Of a DNA stretch of 64,000 nucleotides, positions 15,023 through 23,214 are shown piece after piece (the stretch's first letter is position 1; each line of letters opens with the position of its first letter). Under the pieces are notes generated by a model, which saw only the letters and a program-made list of their open reading frames with translations, had not been told where the DNA came from and searched no databases. A program made the position numbers and the translations under genes. The stretch comes from Sphingobacteriales bacterium. GTDB lineage: Bacteria > Bacteroidota > Bacteroidia > Chitinophagales > Chitinophagaceae. The stretch lies in contig SEFT01000012.1 in NCBI GenBank assembly GCA_004144175.1, positions 83,216 through 147,215 on the forward strand, given 5' to 3'.

Positions 15023-16166
15023 ATTGCGTTAGTTACCAAATTGTGAATCTTCTCATATCGGTATTTCACTCTCTCTTTTGCAGCCGTTCCTGTAGTAATG
15101 GATTGCGAAAAGCCATGCTGATGGTGAAGTGCTACAAACGCATTTATAAAATCTTCTTTGTGTTGCTTAAGAATATCTCGCTCAAAATCGTTCAACTTGG
15201 CGAAAATAACACTCAAAACCTCGAAAAGCGACTTATTGATTGGCTTGCGACGTCCGTCAGACGTTCGAACTTTTCTAAAAGCATCTCTCCCGAATATTTC
15301 AATTGCTAACAGCATTGATTCATTAAAGGCATATTTAATTTCTGCCTGCCGAACAATATTATCTGGGATTGCTTTTGTACCTAGAGTCATAAACGTATCC
15401 ATATCAGGCTCGTACTGTTCATGTCCTATTAGATAAAACGAAATAAAACGGGTAACGAAATCTAAATCTTGTTGCCTTTTAGTTGGTACAGAATAATTTG
15501 TTGCAGATTGAAAGTCACTCCCTTCAACAGAGTCGGGCGCAACGAGACTTTCCAAAAAATCAATACGAAATCCCTGAAATAATGCTGTTCGTATTTCTTG
15601 AGGCTCCAACTCAATACCCCCCTGGTTAATTCGGCTGAAAATATTGTATTTAACCTGATCAGGTGTTCCTTTACCTATTAAGTTAATCGTAACCTGATTT
15701 GTCGATATGCGACGTTGAATATCTCTAGGTAGTTCTGCCCACGTTTTATTGTTAAACTCAGTTCTGAATTCCAAGTCAATGAGTTTGAACGGCTCTGCAT
15801 GTTTACCAATAGTCGCTTTTTCAGTTCCCCCTAATATAAAATGTTCCAATGTGCTCACCCTCTGTAATCCATCAATTACCCGCCACTTTTTATCTTCTCC
15901 TTCATCAAAATAAAAAACTGGGGTCGGAAGGTTAAGCATCAGAGACTCAATAAATCTGCTTTTTTCTTTTGATCCCACAGATTGGGCAATCGTTGATATT
16001 TCGGTACAAGAATTTCATTGTACTCAAGCATATCTGCCAACTGCCCAATTGTTCGAGGCGTGATGTTAATGTTGATTTCGTTTGGGTTGAAGGGAACTTC
16101 GTTGTGGACCAGATCGTTGCCTTCTTCGGCTTCAATATCATTTATTTCAGTATTGTTAATGTCCAT
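15016..16166 (-). CDS. DUF262 (GmrS/ParB-like) protein, interrupted by a -1 frameshift
   Basis: The first frame (16166 to 15939) gives MDINNTEINDIEAE ... ITPRTIGQLADMLEYNEILVPKYQR and LWDQKKK; the second (from about 15978 to 15016) gives KSRFIESLMLNLPTPVFYFDE and WRVIDGLQRVSTL. Together they are a normal DUF262 domain, with the DGQQR motif present as DGLQR. The break falls at an A-rich stretch (AAAAGAAAAAA on the coding strand), fitting a one-base loss. The joined length is about 380 residues, without a C-terminal HNH (DUF1524) domain, so nuclease activity of the GmrSD kind is not evident. First gene of the operon. Confidence 0.75.
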
Positions 16167-16302
16167 ACAAAATCCTAATCATAATTTATGCTATAAATAA
16201 TAACATTATTAAAATCCAAGCTACTTAAAGTTTTTCGCATGCTAAAATCATTCTGTAAGAAGGATCAAAAAATGTAATCCCCATGTTGTATCAAATAAAA
16301 AA

Positions 16303-16330
16303 GCAGTTATGAACCTTGGTTCGTAACTGC
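16303..16330 (-). terminator. Terminator of tRNA-Leu
   Basis: GCAGTTATGAA (16303-16313), loop CCTTGG, TTCGTAACTGC (16320-16330): an 11-bp stem with one G-T pair, bordered by A6 on one side and T6 on the other, so it could work in both directions. It begins 10 bases beyond the tRNA 3' end. Confidence 0.75.
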
Positions 16331-16340
16331 CTTTTTTAAG

Positions 16341-16424
16341 TGCCCAGAACAGGAATCGAACCTGCACTCCCTTGCGAAAACCAGATTTTGAGTCTAGCGC
16401 GTCTACCAATTCCGCCATCTGGGC
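16341..16424 (-). tRNA. tRNA-Leu (anticodon CAA)
   Basis: On the minus strand the gene begins GCCCAGATGGCGGAATTGG and ends TTCTGGGC plus discriminator A. Acceptor GCCCAGA pairs with TCTGGGC. The anticodon stem CTAGA/TCTGG encloses CTCAAAA, giving anticodon CAA (UUG codons). A long variable arm and the T-arm (GCAGG TTCGATT CCTG) are present, as expected for leucine. CCA is not encoded. Its 3' end faces the DUF262/DUF3696 operon. Confidence 0.93.
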
Positions 16425-16445
16425 CTAAGCACATCCGCCCTGCTT

Positions 16446-16982
16446 TTATGCATTGCGGGATGCAAATGTATCCATTCTTTCCTGAATCCGCAACAGGTAT
16501 TTTTTGCGGAAGTAGTAGTCTTTTATTTGTAATAGCAGCTCATTGCTTTGGTCGCCATTGTCAAACCTGTCGAGCAGGGGAGCAATAGCGTCCTGCCATT
16601 CCTGTAGCTGTGTTTGCAGCATGGTTTGCGCCTGTTGTTGCAGGCCGGTATTGGCAGGTTCCATTTCGTAATCGCTCAGGGTTTCGTTCAGGTCCATCAT
16701 TTCCATCAGGAAGGCAGGGGGCAGGTTATACTTTTCTTCCTCTTCCAGCACGCCATGCAGCTTCAGTATATAGGCCATCAGCGCATCGGCACTGTTCAGC
16801 GTTTTATATGCATCATTGTTCATGGCCGACATACGGAGGGCTTCGGCGCGGGTGGCGTCATCGGCCATCGTAAAGCGGTCGGGGTGGTAGCGGCGGCTCA
16901 GTTCATAGAACTTTGTCTTCACTGCTGCGGCATCAGGGCTAAAGCGCACCGGCTGCTCGTATAGATCGAAGTAATTGGTCAT
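16446..16982 (-). CDS. hscB: Co-chaperone HscB
   Basis: A J-domain at residues 1-75 with the invariant HPD at 33-35 (RRYHPDRF) followed by the HscB C-terminal helical domain (about 90-175). HscB delivers IscU to HscA during iron-sulfur cluster maturation in the cytosol. 178 residues is the normal family length. The sequence YFDLYEQPVRFSPDAAAVKT at the start is the typical HscB opening (YFELFGLP-like). It is divergent from the next gene; no other isc genes are in the window. Confidence 0.88.
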   Translation of the reverse strand: MTNYFDLYEQPVRFSPDAAAVKTKFYELSRRYHPDRFTMADDATRAEALRMSAMNNDAYKTLNSADALMAYILKLHGVLEEEEKYNLPPAFLMEMMDLNETLSDYEMEPANTGLQQQAQTMLQTQLQEWQDAIAPLLDRFDNGDQSNELLLQIKDYYFRKKYLLRIQERMDTFASRNA

Positions 16983-17035
16983 TAGTTGTGGTCGGTATAG
17001 TATACCTTATCTTTGCGGTCACAAAAGTAGTTAAG

Positions 17036-18241
17036 ATGCTTCGTATAGGACTCGTCAGAGAAAGAAAAACACCGCCGGATACACGCGTGCCACTTACCCC
17101 TAAGCAATGTGTAGAGGTAATAGAGCAATACCCCGATATAAAGATCGTGGTAGAGCCATCGCCCGACCGCGCCTTCCCAGACAGTGCCTACACCGAAGCC
17201 GGCATACCCTTACAGGAAGACCTGAGCGATTGCGATGTGCTGCTGGGGGTAAAAGAGGTGCCAGCCGATAAGCTGATACCCAACAAGACCTACTTCTTCT
17301 TTAGCCATACCAAAAAGAAGCAGCCGTATAACAAGAAACTGATGCAGGCGCTCATAAAAAACGGCATCCGCATGATAGATTACGAATGCCTCACTCATGC
17401 CGATGAGCAGCGCATACTGGGCTTCGGGCTGTATGCGGGTATCGTGGGTGCGCACAATGGCCTGATGACTTACGGCAAGAAGTTCGGTGCGTTCGACCTG
17501 CCTGCTGCGCATAGTGTAGGCACGTACCAGGAGCTGCTGGACATCTATGCAAAGACCAAAATGCCGAATATAAAGATAGCTATGACGGGCAGCGGTAAAG
17601 TCGCTGCTGGTATACTGGAGGTAATGACCCACCTGGACATCGAACCGGTAGAACCCGAAGACTACCTGACGCATCAATACGAGTACCCGGTATACACGCA
17701 CCTGAAGGGTAGCTCGCTATACTCGCGGAAGGACAATGGCGAGTTTCACCGTGATGACTTCCATGCGCATCCGGAGAATTATAAGTGTGTATTCTCGCGC
17801 TTTGTGCCGCAGACCGATATATTGATGAACGGTATCTACTGGGATAGAAAGATAGCCCGCCTGTTCGAGAAGCAGGATGTGCAGCGCAAGGACTGGCGCA
17901 TCAGTGTGATATCGGACATCACCTGCGATATAGATGGCTCTGTGCCGATCAACGTGGGCGCATCCACAATTGCTGATCCTGTGTATGGTATTGATAGAAA
18001 TACGCTGGATAAAGCACAGCCCTTCCGGAATACGAAGGATGTGATAGATGTAATGGCCGTAGACAACCTGCCGAATGAGCTACCTGCTGATGCCAGCCAG
18101 TACTTTGGTGCGCACTTTGCTAAGTTTGTACTGCCCGAGCTGCTGAATGGCGATAGCGATATCATTAAGCGCGCTACCATTTGCGAGAACGGAAGGCTTA
18201 CTAAATATTACGAGTACCTGAGCGACTATGCTTACGAATAG
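17036..18241 (+). CDS. NAD-dependent alanine/saccharopine dehydrogenase-family enzyme
   Basis: Start taken at MLRIGLVRERKTPPDTRVPL (17036); the longer reading would start close to hscB. The N-terminal half is the AlaDh/PNT N domain (RERKTPPDTRVPLTP, KTYFFFSHTKKKQPYN, MIDYECL, AGIVGAHNGLMTYG); the C-terminal half is a Rossmann fold with IKIAMTGSGKVAAG as the nucleotide loop. 401 residues. Of the possible activities, lysine-forming saccharopine dehydrogenase-like or alanine dehydrogenase-like oxidation are likeliest; the exact substrate cannot be set. It converges on the next gene with only 3 bases between stops. Confidence 0.75.
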   Translation: MLRIGLVRERKTPPDTRVPLTPKQCVEVIEQYPDIKIVVEPSPDRAFPDSAYTEAGIPLQEDLSDCDVLLGVKEVPADKLIPNKTYFFFSHTKKKQPYNKKLMQALIKNGIRMIDYECLTHADEQRILGFGLYAGIVGAHNGLMTYGKKFGAFDLPAAHSVGTYQELLDIYAKTKMPNIKIAMTGSGKVAAGILEVMTHLDIEPVEPEDYLTHQYEYPVYTHLKGSSLYSRKDNGEFHRDDFHAHPENYKCVFSRFVPQTDILMNGIYWDRKIARLFEKQDVQRKDWRISVISDITCDIDGSVPINVGASTIADPVYGIDRNTLDKAQPFRNTKDVIDVMAVDNLPNELPADASQYFGAHFAKFVLPELLNGDSDIIKRATICENGRLTKYYEYLSDYAYE

Positions 18242-18244
18242 TCG

Positions 18245-19165
18245 TTAGCTCTGCAGTAGTTGCCTTACGGCGCTGTTGATATCGGGGTAGTCGAACTGGA
18301 AGCCCGTGGTGGAGCTCATTTTGTCGGCACTTACGGTGCAGCTCTTCAGTACTTCGGTGCTCATTTCGCCCAGCATCAGTTTTAGGGCTGCTGCGGGTAC
18401 AGGTGCCGGTATGGCCAGCCCGCCTTTCTCCTGGGCTATGGTATCCATCAGTTTTTTATTGGTCACCGGGTTGGGGGCTACAGCATTGTATATGCCATTG
18501 ATATCTTCATGACGTATGCAGTGGTATATGAAGCGTACCAGGTCTTCTATGTGTATCCAGCTAATGACCTGCTTGCCGCTGCCCAGTACGGGCTTCACGC
18601 CGAACTTTACCGGCTTGTAAAACTCTTTGAAAGCGCCGGCTTCTCTGCCCAGCACTATGCCAAAGCGCAAGATAGTAGTACGTACAAAATCGGCAGCTTG
18701 TATGGCTTCGTGCTCCCATTTTTTACAAGTATCGCCCAGGAAGTCGTCTGCATGGCGGTCGCTCTCATGGAAGGGTGCGCGGTTGTTGTCGGCACCGTAG
18801 TAGCCTATGGCCGATGCAGAGATGAAGGTCTTGCAGTTGGGGGCATGTTCGCGCAACTTATCTACCAGGAAGGCAGTAGTTTCTACACGACTTTTAACAA
18901 TTTCTTCTTTACGCTTCTTGGTCCAGCGCTTTTCAGCGATGCCGGCACCTGCCAGATGTACCATAGCATCTACGCGCTGTATGCAGGTGAGGTCGCATTT
19001 GTTTTCGCGGGGGCTCCAGTAGCAGTAGGTGATACCGTCCTTGCTCTGGTCTTTCTTCTCGGGGTTTCGGGTAAATATAACTACCTGGTTGCCAGCATCG
19101 CGCAGCAGCCGGGTTACGTGGTGCCCTACAAATCCTGTTCCCCCTGTTATGCCTATCGTCCTCAT
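18245..19165 (-). CDS. TIGR01777-family NAD(P)-binding epimerase-like protein
   Basis: An extended SDR fold of 306 residues: GGTGFVG at 8-14 for dinucleotide binding, AGAGIAEKRWTKKRKEEI, SASAIGYYG with the catalytic-type Tyr, and SWIHIEDLVRFIYHC. The C-terminal DUF1731 region holds FGVKPVLGSGKQ-type and PAPVPAAALKLMLGEMSTEVL sequences. This matches E. coli YfcH and human SDR39U1. Substrate unknown. Stand-alone transcription unit. Confidence 0.85.
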   Translation of the reverse strand: MRTIGITGGTGFVGHHVTRLLRDAGNQVVIFTRNPEKKDQSKDGITYCYWSPRENKCDLTCIQRVDAMVHLAGAGIAEKRWTKKRKEEIVKSRVETTAFLVDKLREHAPNCKTFISASAIGYYGADNNRAPFHESDRHADDFLGDTCKKWEHEAIQAADFVRTTILRFGIVLGREAGAFKEFYKPVKFGVKPVLGSGKQVISWIHIEDLVRFIYHCIRHEDINGIYNAVAPNPVTNKKLMDTIAQEKGGLAIPAPVPAAALKLMLGEMSTEVLKSCTVSADKMSSTTGFQFDYPDINSAVRQLLQS

Positions 19166-19401
19166 CTATACCTGTTTATGTTATAACCAAATTCCGCTGT
19201 TAAAGTTGGCGCAAACAGTACTAAAAAACTATACCTGTTTGCAGTGTTGTTTGTGCAAACTGTTTTCGTAATGCGAGTGATTTACAGCAATAAATTTAAA
19301 GCTATGTAAAAAGAAAAAATAATTTTAATTTCAATACAATAAAGGTTGACTAGTGCCGTTTGTTTTATAATTCACTTATTGTTTACCAATCGTTACAAAA
19401 C

Positions 19402-19596
19402 ATGAATAAAACTTTACGCAAAAAACTTATCGTATCTAAAGAACAAATACCTGCGCGAATGGAGAAAGAGAACAGCAGCGAGCAGCTCATGGAGCTGATG
19501 CAGGACATGAAGGGTGTATGGAGAGAAGCCGCAACAGACCTGTTGCAGCCACGCCCCGAAGCAGTAGCCCAGTTGCTAAAGAAAGTGCTACACTAA
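19402..19596 (+). CDS. Small hypothetical protein (64 aa)
   Basis: Starting at MNKTLRKKLIVSK rather than at 19360, where an ATG lies in the AT-rich leader. It is mostly helical and amphipathic, with an acidic middle (MEKENSSEQLMELMQDMKG) and a basic N-terminus; cysteine-free, cytosolic. The last 9 bases overlap the converging end of the phosphoesterase gene. No family recognised; codon use resembles its neighbours, which supports it being expressed. Confidence 0.5.
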   Translation: MNKTLRKKLIVSKEQIPARMEKENSSEQLMELMQDMKGVWREAATDLLQPRPEAVAQLLKKVLH

Positions 19597-20835
19597 TTCG
19601 ATCACTGTTATTTCGGGTAGTATGCCCAGGCGGCCGGGATAACCCAGGAAGCCAAAGCCCCTGTTCACATACAGGTATTGGTTTTCCTCTTTGGTAAGGC
19701 CTGCCCAGTTGCGGTACACATACTGCACCGGGCTCCACTTAAAGCCGGGTATCTCTATGCCAAACTGCATGCCGTGTGTATGGCCTGCAAAGGCGATGTC
19801 GATGTCTTTGTATTCGGTACGTACCTGTGCATCCCAGTGCGATGGATCGTGCGACAGCAACATCTTGAACGGCACGTTCTGTTCGGGTAATCCTGCGTAG
19901 GCTTTGCGCATATCGCCGTATTTAGGGAAGCCCGCTTTGGCGCCCCAGTTCTCAATGCCTATAACGGCTATCTTGTCGTTGCCGCGGTTCAGTATCACGT
20001 GCTCATTCATTAGCAGGCGCCAGCCCATGGCAGCATGTGTCTTCTTCAGCCATTCCAGGTTGGCTACTTTGGCTTGTGCCGATGGCCATTCTACATAGTC
20101 GCCATAGTCGTGGTTACCGAGGGTAGAGTAAACACCCATTGGTGCCCGTAGCTGCGAGAATATATCGGTGTATGGTTGTATCTCATCAGCCTTATTATTT
20201 ACCAGGTCGCCGGTGAAGAAGATCATATCGGGGCGCTCGGCCATTATCTTGTCTATGCCGCGCTGCACCGCCTTGTGGCTATCGAAGCTGCCCGAGTGGA
20301 CATCGGATATCTGTACTATTTTGAGCCCGCGGAAGGACGCAGGCAGATTATCGAATTTGATTTTTACCCTGCGTACCTGGTATTTATAACGGTTGGTGAT
20401 GCCATAGATGAAGCTAAGCAGTGTAGCCCCGCCCAGCGCCATAGCCAGGTGTGTAATGAATACCGAGCGCGGAATGCCGTTGCCTGTGGTGGTAGCTGGA
20501 ACCTGCTGCTTTGTTTGAAAGAATCCCGCTATCCATACAATCAGCCTGCGTATCTCGTCGCTCAGCATCACGGGCACCACTACTATCTTGCTCACCATAT
20601 AGCCGATGACAAACGCCACGTAAATATTGCGGGCCATGTGCGGCATCTCTGCCCAGTTGATCTTACGTAGGAATATAAAGCTGGTCCAGGCAACGAGCGA
20701 TACCAGAAAGTGAAATACGATGATAGACACACGCGCCGCGGGCGGCATATGGCGCACGGCCAGGCGTATCACGATAAAGCTATAATATTCGCCCAGGATG
20801 AGCAGTATAAGCGGGATAATAAACCGGGCTGGCAT
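19588..20835 (-). CDS. Membrane-anchored metallophosphoesterase (YkuE type)
   Basis: About 130 N-terminal residues contain four hydrophobic helices (FIIPLILLILGEYY, VSIIVFHFLVSLVAW, VAFVIGYMVSKIVVVPVML, FITHLAMALGGATLLSF). The calcineurin-like domain follows with all metal motifs: QISDVHSG, FFTGDLVNNK, LGNHDYGDY, LSHDP and AFAGHTHGMQFG. 415 residues in all. YkuE-like enzymes hydrolyse phosphoesters at the envelope, some on lipid substrates; the substrate here is unknown. The preceding gene on the strand is a flavin reductase ending 18 bases before. Confidence 0.88.
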   Translation of the reverse strand: MPARFIIPLILLILGEYYSFIVIRLAVRHMPPAARVSIIVFHFLVSLVAWTSFIFLRKINWAEMPHMARNIYVAFVIGYMVSKIVVVPVMLSDEIRRLIVWIAGFFQTKQQVPATTTGNGIPRSVFITHLAMALGGATLLSFIYGITNRYKYQVRRVKIKFDNLPASFRGLKIVQISDVHSGSFDSHKAVQRGIDKIMAERPDMIFFTGDLVNNKADEIQPYTDIFSQLRAPMGVYSTLGNHDYGDYVEWPSAQAKVANLEWLKKTHAAMGWRLLMNEHVILNRGNDKIAVIGIENWGAKAGFPKYGDMRKAYAGLPEQNVPFKMLLSHDPSHWDAQVRTEYKDIDIAFAGHTHGMQFGIEIPGFKWSPVQYVYRNWAGLTKEENQYLYVNRGFGFLGYPGRLGILPEITVIELV

Positions 20836-20853
20836 CTGTTGGTATGGTGCTGA

Positions 20854-21354
20854 TTAAAATTTCAGAAATTCTTCTATCTGTTGGATGATCACTAGCTCTG
20901 TAGCGGGCTTCAGTATGTCGCCTGCTTCGTTTATCTCGTCGTTTATACGGCTGATGGGCACTTTGTTGTACAGTACGTTCACGCGCAGGTAGTGCAGTAT
21001 GTTGGTCATATGCTCCATGCCGCGCAGGTTGCCCGCACGTCCGTCGGCTACGCCTACCAGCATAGCTTTCTTATACCACCAGCATTTCTTGATATCGCTG
21101 TTGTCAAGCATTAGCTTGAGTATGCCGGGGAAGCTGCCATTGTACTCGGGCATTACGAATACGAACTTTTCGGACGGTATCAGCAGGCGTTCTTCGGTAG
21201 CAATCAGCTCAGCGCTGCGGTCCCAAACGTTGAGGTCTTCCAGCGTAAGCAGTTGTACATCATCTGCCCGTTGAGACATCATGTTGTAGTACAGCTTTGC
21301 CACTTTCAGCGTCATGCTGTCCTTTCGGTTCGTTCCGGATATGATCGTGATCAT
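20854..21354 (-). CDS. NADPH-dependent FMN reductase family protein
   Basis: A flavodoxin-like fold of 166 residues. ISGTNRKDSMTLKVA at the N-terminus is the FMN phosphate loop, VFVMPEYNGSFPGILKLMLD the central flavin/NADPH motif, and VGVADGRAGNLRGMEHM the last binding loop. Members reduce FMN, quinones or azo compounds with NADPH. It probably shares a transcript with the phosphoesterase downstream. Physiological substrate unknown. Confidence 0.85.
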   Translation of the reverse strand: MITIISGTNRKDSMTLKVAKLYYNMMSQRADDVQLLTLEDLNVWDRSAELIATEERLLIPSEKFVFVMPEYNGSFPGILKLMLDNSDIKKCWWYKKAMLVGVADGRAGNLRGMEHMTNILHYLRVNVLYNKVPISRINDEINEAGDILKPATELVIIQQIEEFLKF

Positions 21355-21599
21355 CTATCTAATGGGTATCAAAAATAAGGGACAAAGGTATATGGTTTAG
21401 CGGTGGGTGGAGATAACCATGGTTGAACCACATATTTGCATTGCTGATATGGAAGAATGGAACATTTAAGGGCATGAAATGTTTGTTTGCCAGAAGCATT
21501 AGAAGCATTTCAATAACATCAGAAATTGTAACATATTAAGGGTATGGTGTTATTTTCCACATTCCTTTTTATTAAATAGGGAAAGTCGTTTTATCGCGT

Positions 21600-21607
21600 T
21601 AATTTTG
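21600..21607 (+). promoter_or_regulatory. Possible -7 promoter box before the UPF0173 gene
   Basis: TAATTTTG fits TAnnTTTG exactly and lies 40 bases before the start codon. No TTTG is found at the usual distance upstream. The rest of 21355-21647 shows nothing recognisable. Confidence 0.3.
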
Positions 21608-21647
21608 TAAGAATACTGTAGATAGTAATAAAAAAGCTAATCCATTC

Positions 21648-22328
21648 ATGAAGTTTACTTTTTATGGTCATTCCTGTTTTGCGATAGAAGTAGCAGGAAA
21701 GAAGCTGTTATTTGACCCATTCATCACCGGCAACGAACTGGCAAAAGACATCGATGTGAATACCATCGAGGCTGATTATATACTGGTTTCGCATGGCCAT
21801 AGCGACCATGTGGGCGACCTGGTAAGCATTGCCAAACGTACCGGCGCTACCGTCATAGGCGCGTACGAAGTAGTGGCATGGGCGCAAAAGCAGGGCTGCG
21901 AGAAAGGCCATGGAATGAACTTCGGCCCGTTCAATTTTGAATTTGGCGAGCTACGGTATGTAGTAGCGCATCACAGCAGTGGCTTGCCCGATGGCAGCTA
22001 CGGCGGCAACCCGGGTGGCTTTGTACTGAAGACAGCAGAAGGCAACTTCTACTTTGCCGGCGATACCTGCCTGACCCTGGACATGCAGCTGATACCTAAG
22101 TACTTTGCAAAGCTCGACTTTGCGCTGCTGCCCATCGGCGGAAACTTTACGATGAATGTAGACGATGCGGTGATCGCTTCGCAATTTATCGAGTGCAAAA
22201 AGATCGTTGGTGTACACTTCGATACATTTGGGTACATCAAAATAGACCACCAGCAGGCTAAGGACAAGTTCAAAGCTGCCGGTGCCGAGCTGATACTGCC
22301 TGAGATAGGCCAAACAATAGAACTATAA
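21648..22328 (+). CDS. UPF0173 metal-dependent hydrolase
   Basis: A metallo-beta-lactamase fold of 226 residues with SHGHSDH (H49, H51, D53, H54), a second His in VVAHHSSG, the AGDT(C) aspartate motif and a final HFDTFG histidine. The opening MKFTFYGHSCF is typical of the UPF0173 (YtkL) family. The biological substrate of this family is not established. It precedes parA by 61 bases on the same strand and may be transcribed with parAB. Confidence 0.88.
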   Translation: MKFTFYGHSCFAIEVAGKKLLFDPFITGNELAKDIDVNTIEADYILVSHGHSDHVGDLVSIAKRTGATVIGAYEVVAWAQKQGCEKGHGMNFGPFNFEFGELRYVVAHHSSGLPDGSYGGNPGGFVLKTAEGNFYFAGDTCLTLDMQLIPKYFAKLDFALLPIGGNFTMNVDDAVIASQFIECKKIVGVHFDTFGYIKIDHQQAKDKFKAAGAELILPEIGQTIEL

Positions 22329-22389
22329 AGCGCTGCCTGAAAAGCAGCCGTACGATAAACTATAACTGAGGACGGATAACAACGAGGAA

Positions 22390-23214
22390 ATGGCTAAAGT
22401 AATAGCGATAGCAAACCAGAAAGGCGGGGTAGGAAAGACGACAACAGCAATAAACCTTGCTGCCAGCCTGGCTGTGCTCGAATATAAAACACTGCTGATA
22501 GACGGCGACCCGCAGGCGAACAGCACTACGGGTAATGGCTTCGACCTGAAGAATATACAGCTGAGCCTGTACGACTGCATGGTGAACGACACGCCTATAT
22601 CGCAGGTGATACTGGAGACCGAAACGCCGAACCTGTACCTGGTGCCATCGCACCTGGACCTGGTAGGTGCTGAGATAGAGCTGATACACCACCCAAACAG
22701 GGAGTATGTACTGCGCAAGGCGCTGGAGCAGCAAAAGAATGAGTACGATTTTATCATCATCGACTGTTCGCCTTCTCTGGGTCTCATCACTGTAAATGCA
22801 TTAACTGCTGCGGACAGTGTAGCGATACCGGTACAGTGCGAATACTTTGCCCTGGAAGGCCTTGGTAAGCTCCTGAACACGATCAAGATCGTGCAGACGA
22901 GGATCAATGCTGACCTGCAGATAGAAGGTATCCTGATGACCATGTACGATGGCCGCCTCCGCCTGTCGAACCAGGTGGTAGAGGAGATCAAGAACCACTT
23001 TGGCGAGCTGGTGTTCAACACCATCATCCACCGCAACACCAAGCTGGGTGAGGCACCAAGCTTTGGCCGTCCCGCGCTGATGTACGATGCGGACAGCACA
23101 GGTGCAATCAATTACCTGAACCTGGCCAAGGAAATACTGCAGAAGAACAACCTGACCAAAATAAAGAACGAGGATAAAATACTGGAAACTGACGATCATG
23201 TCTCAGAACAATAA
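22390..23214 (+). CDS. parA: Chromosome partitioning ATPase ParA/Soj
   Basis: A deviant Walker A KGGVGKTT at 11-18 with the ParA signature lysine, LLIDGDPQANST as switch I, and DFIIIDCSPSLG as Walker B. 274 residues, the size of chromosomal Soj proteins lacking an N-terminal HTH. It binds DNA non-specifically with ATP and cooperates with ParB in origin segregation. The end overlaps parB by 17 bases. No parS site was recognised nearby. Confidence 0.93.
   Translation: MAKVIAIANQKGGVGKTTTAINLAASLAVLEYKTLLIDGDPQANSTTGNGFDLKNIQLSLYDCMVNDTPISQVILETETPNLYLVPSHLDLVGAEIELIHHPNREYVLRKALEQQKNEYDFIIIDCSPSLGLITVNALTAADSVAIPVQCEYFALEGLGKLLNTIKIVQTRINADLQIEGILMTMYDGRLRLSNQVVEEIKNHFGELVFNTIIHRNTKLGEAPSFGRPALMYDADSTGAINYLNLAKEILQKNNLTKIKNEDKILETDDHVSEQ

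Noticed and set aside
15930..15990. Programmed -1 frameshifting in the DUF262 gene
   Set aside because: The A run is slippery, but in the reading frame the codons do not form a proper X XXY YYZ heptamer and the neighbouring gene has a similar break away from any slippery site; a lost base is simpler.
16341..16424. A second, overlapping tRNA or tmRNA
   Set aside because: Only one cloverleaf fits; the rest of the region pairs as a terminator.
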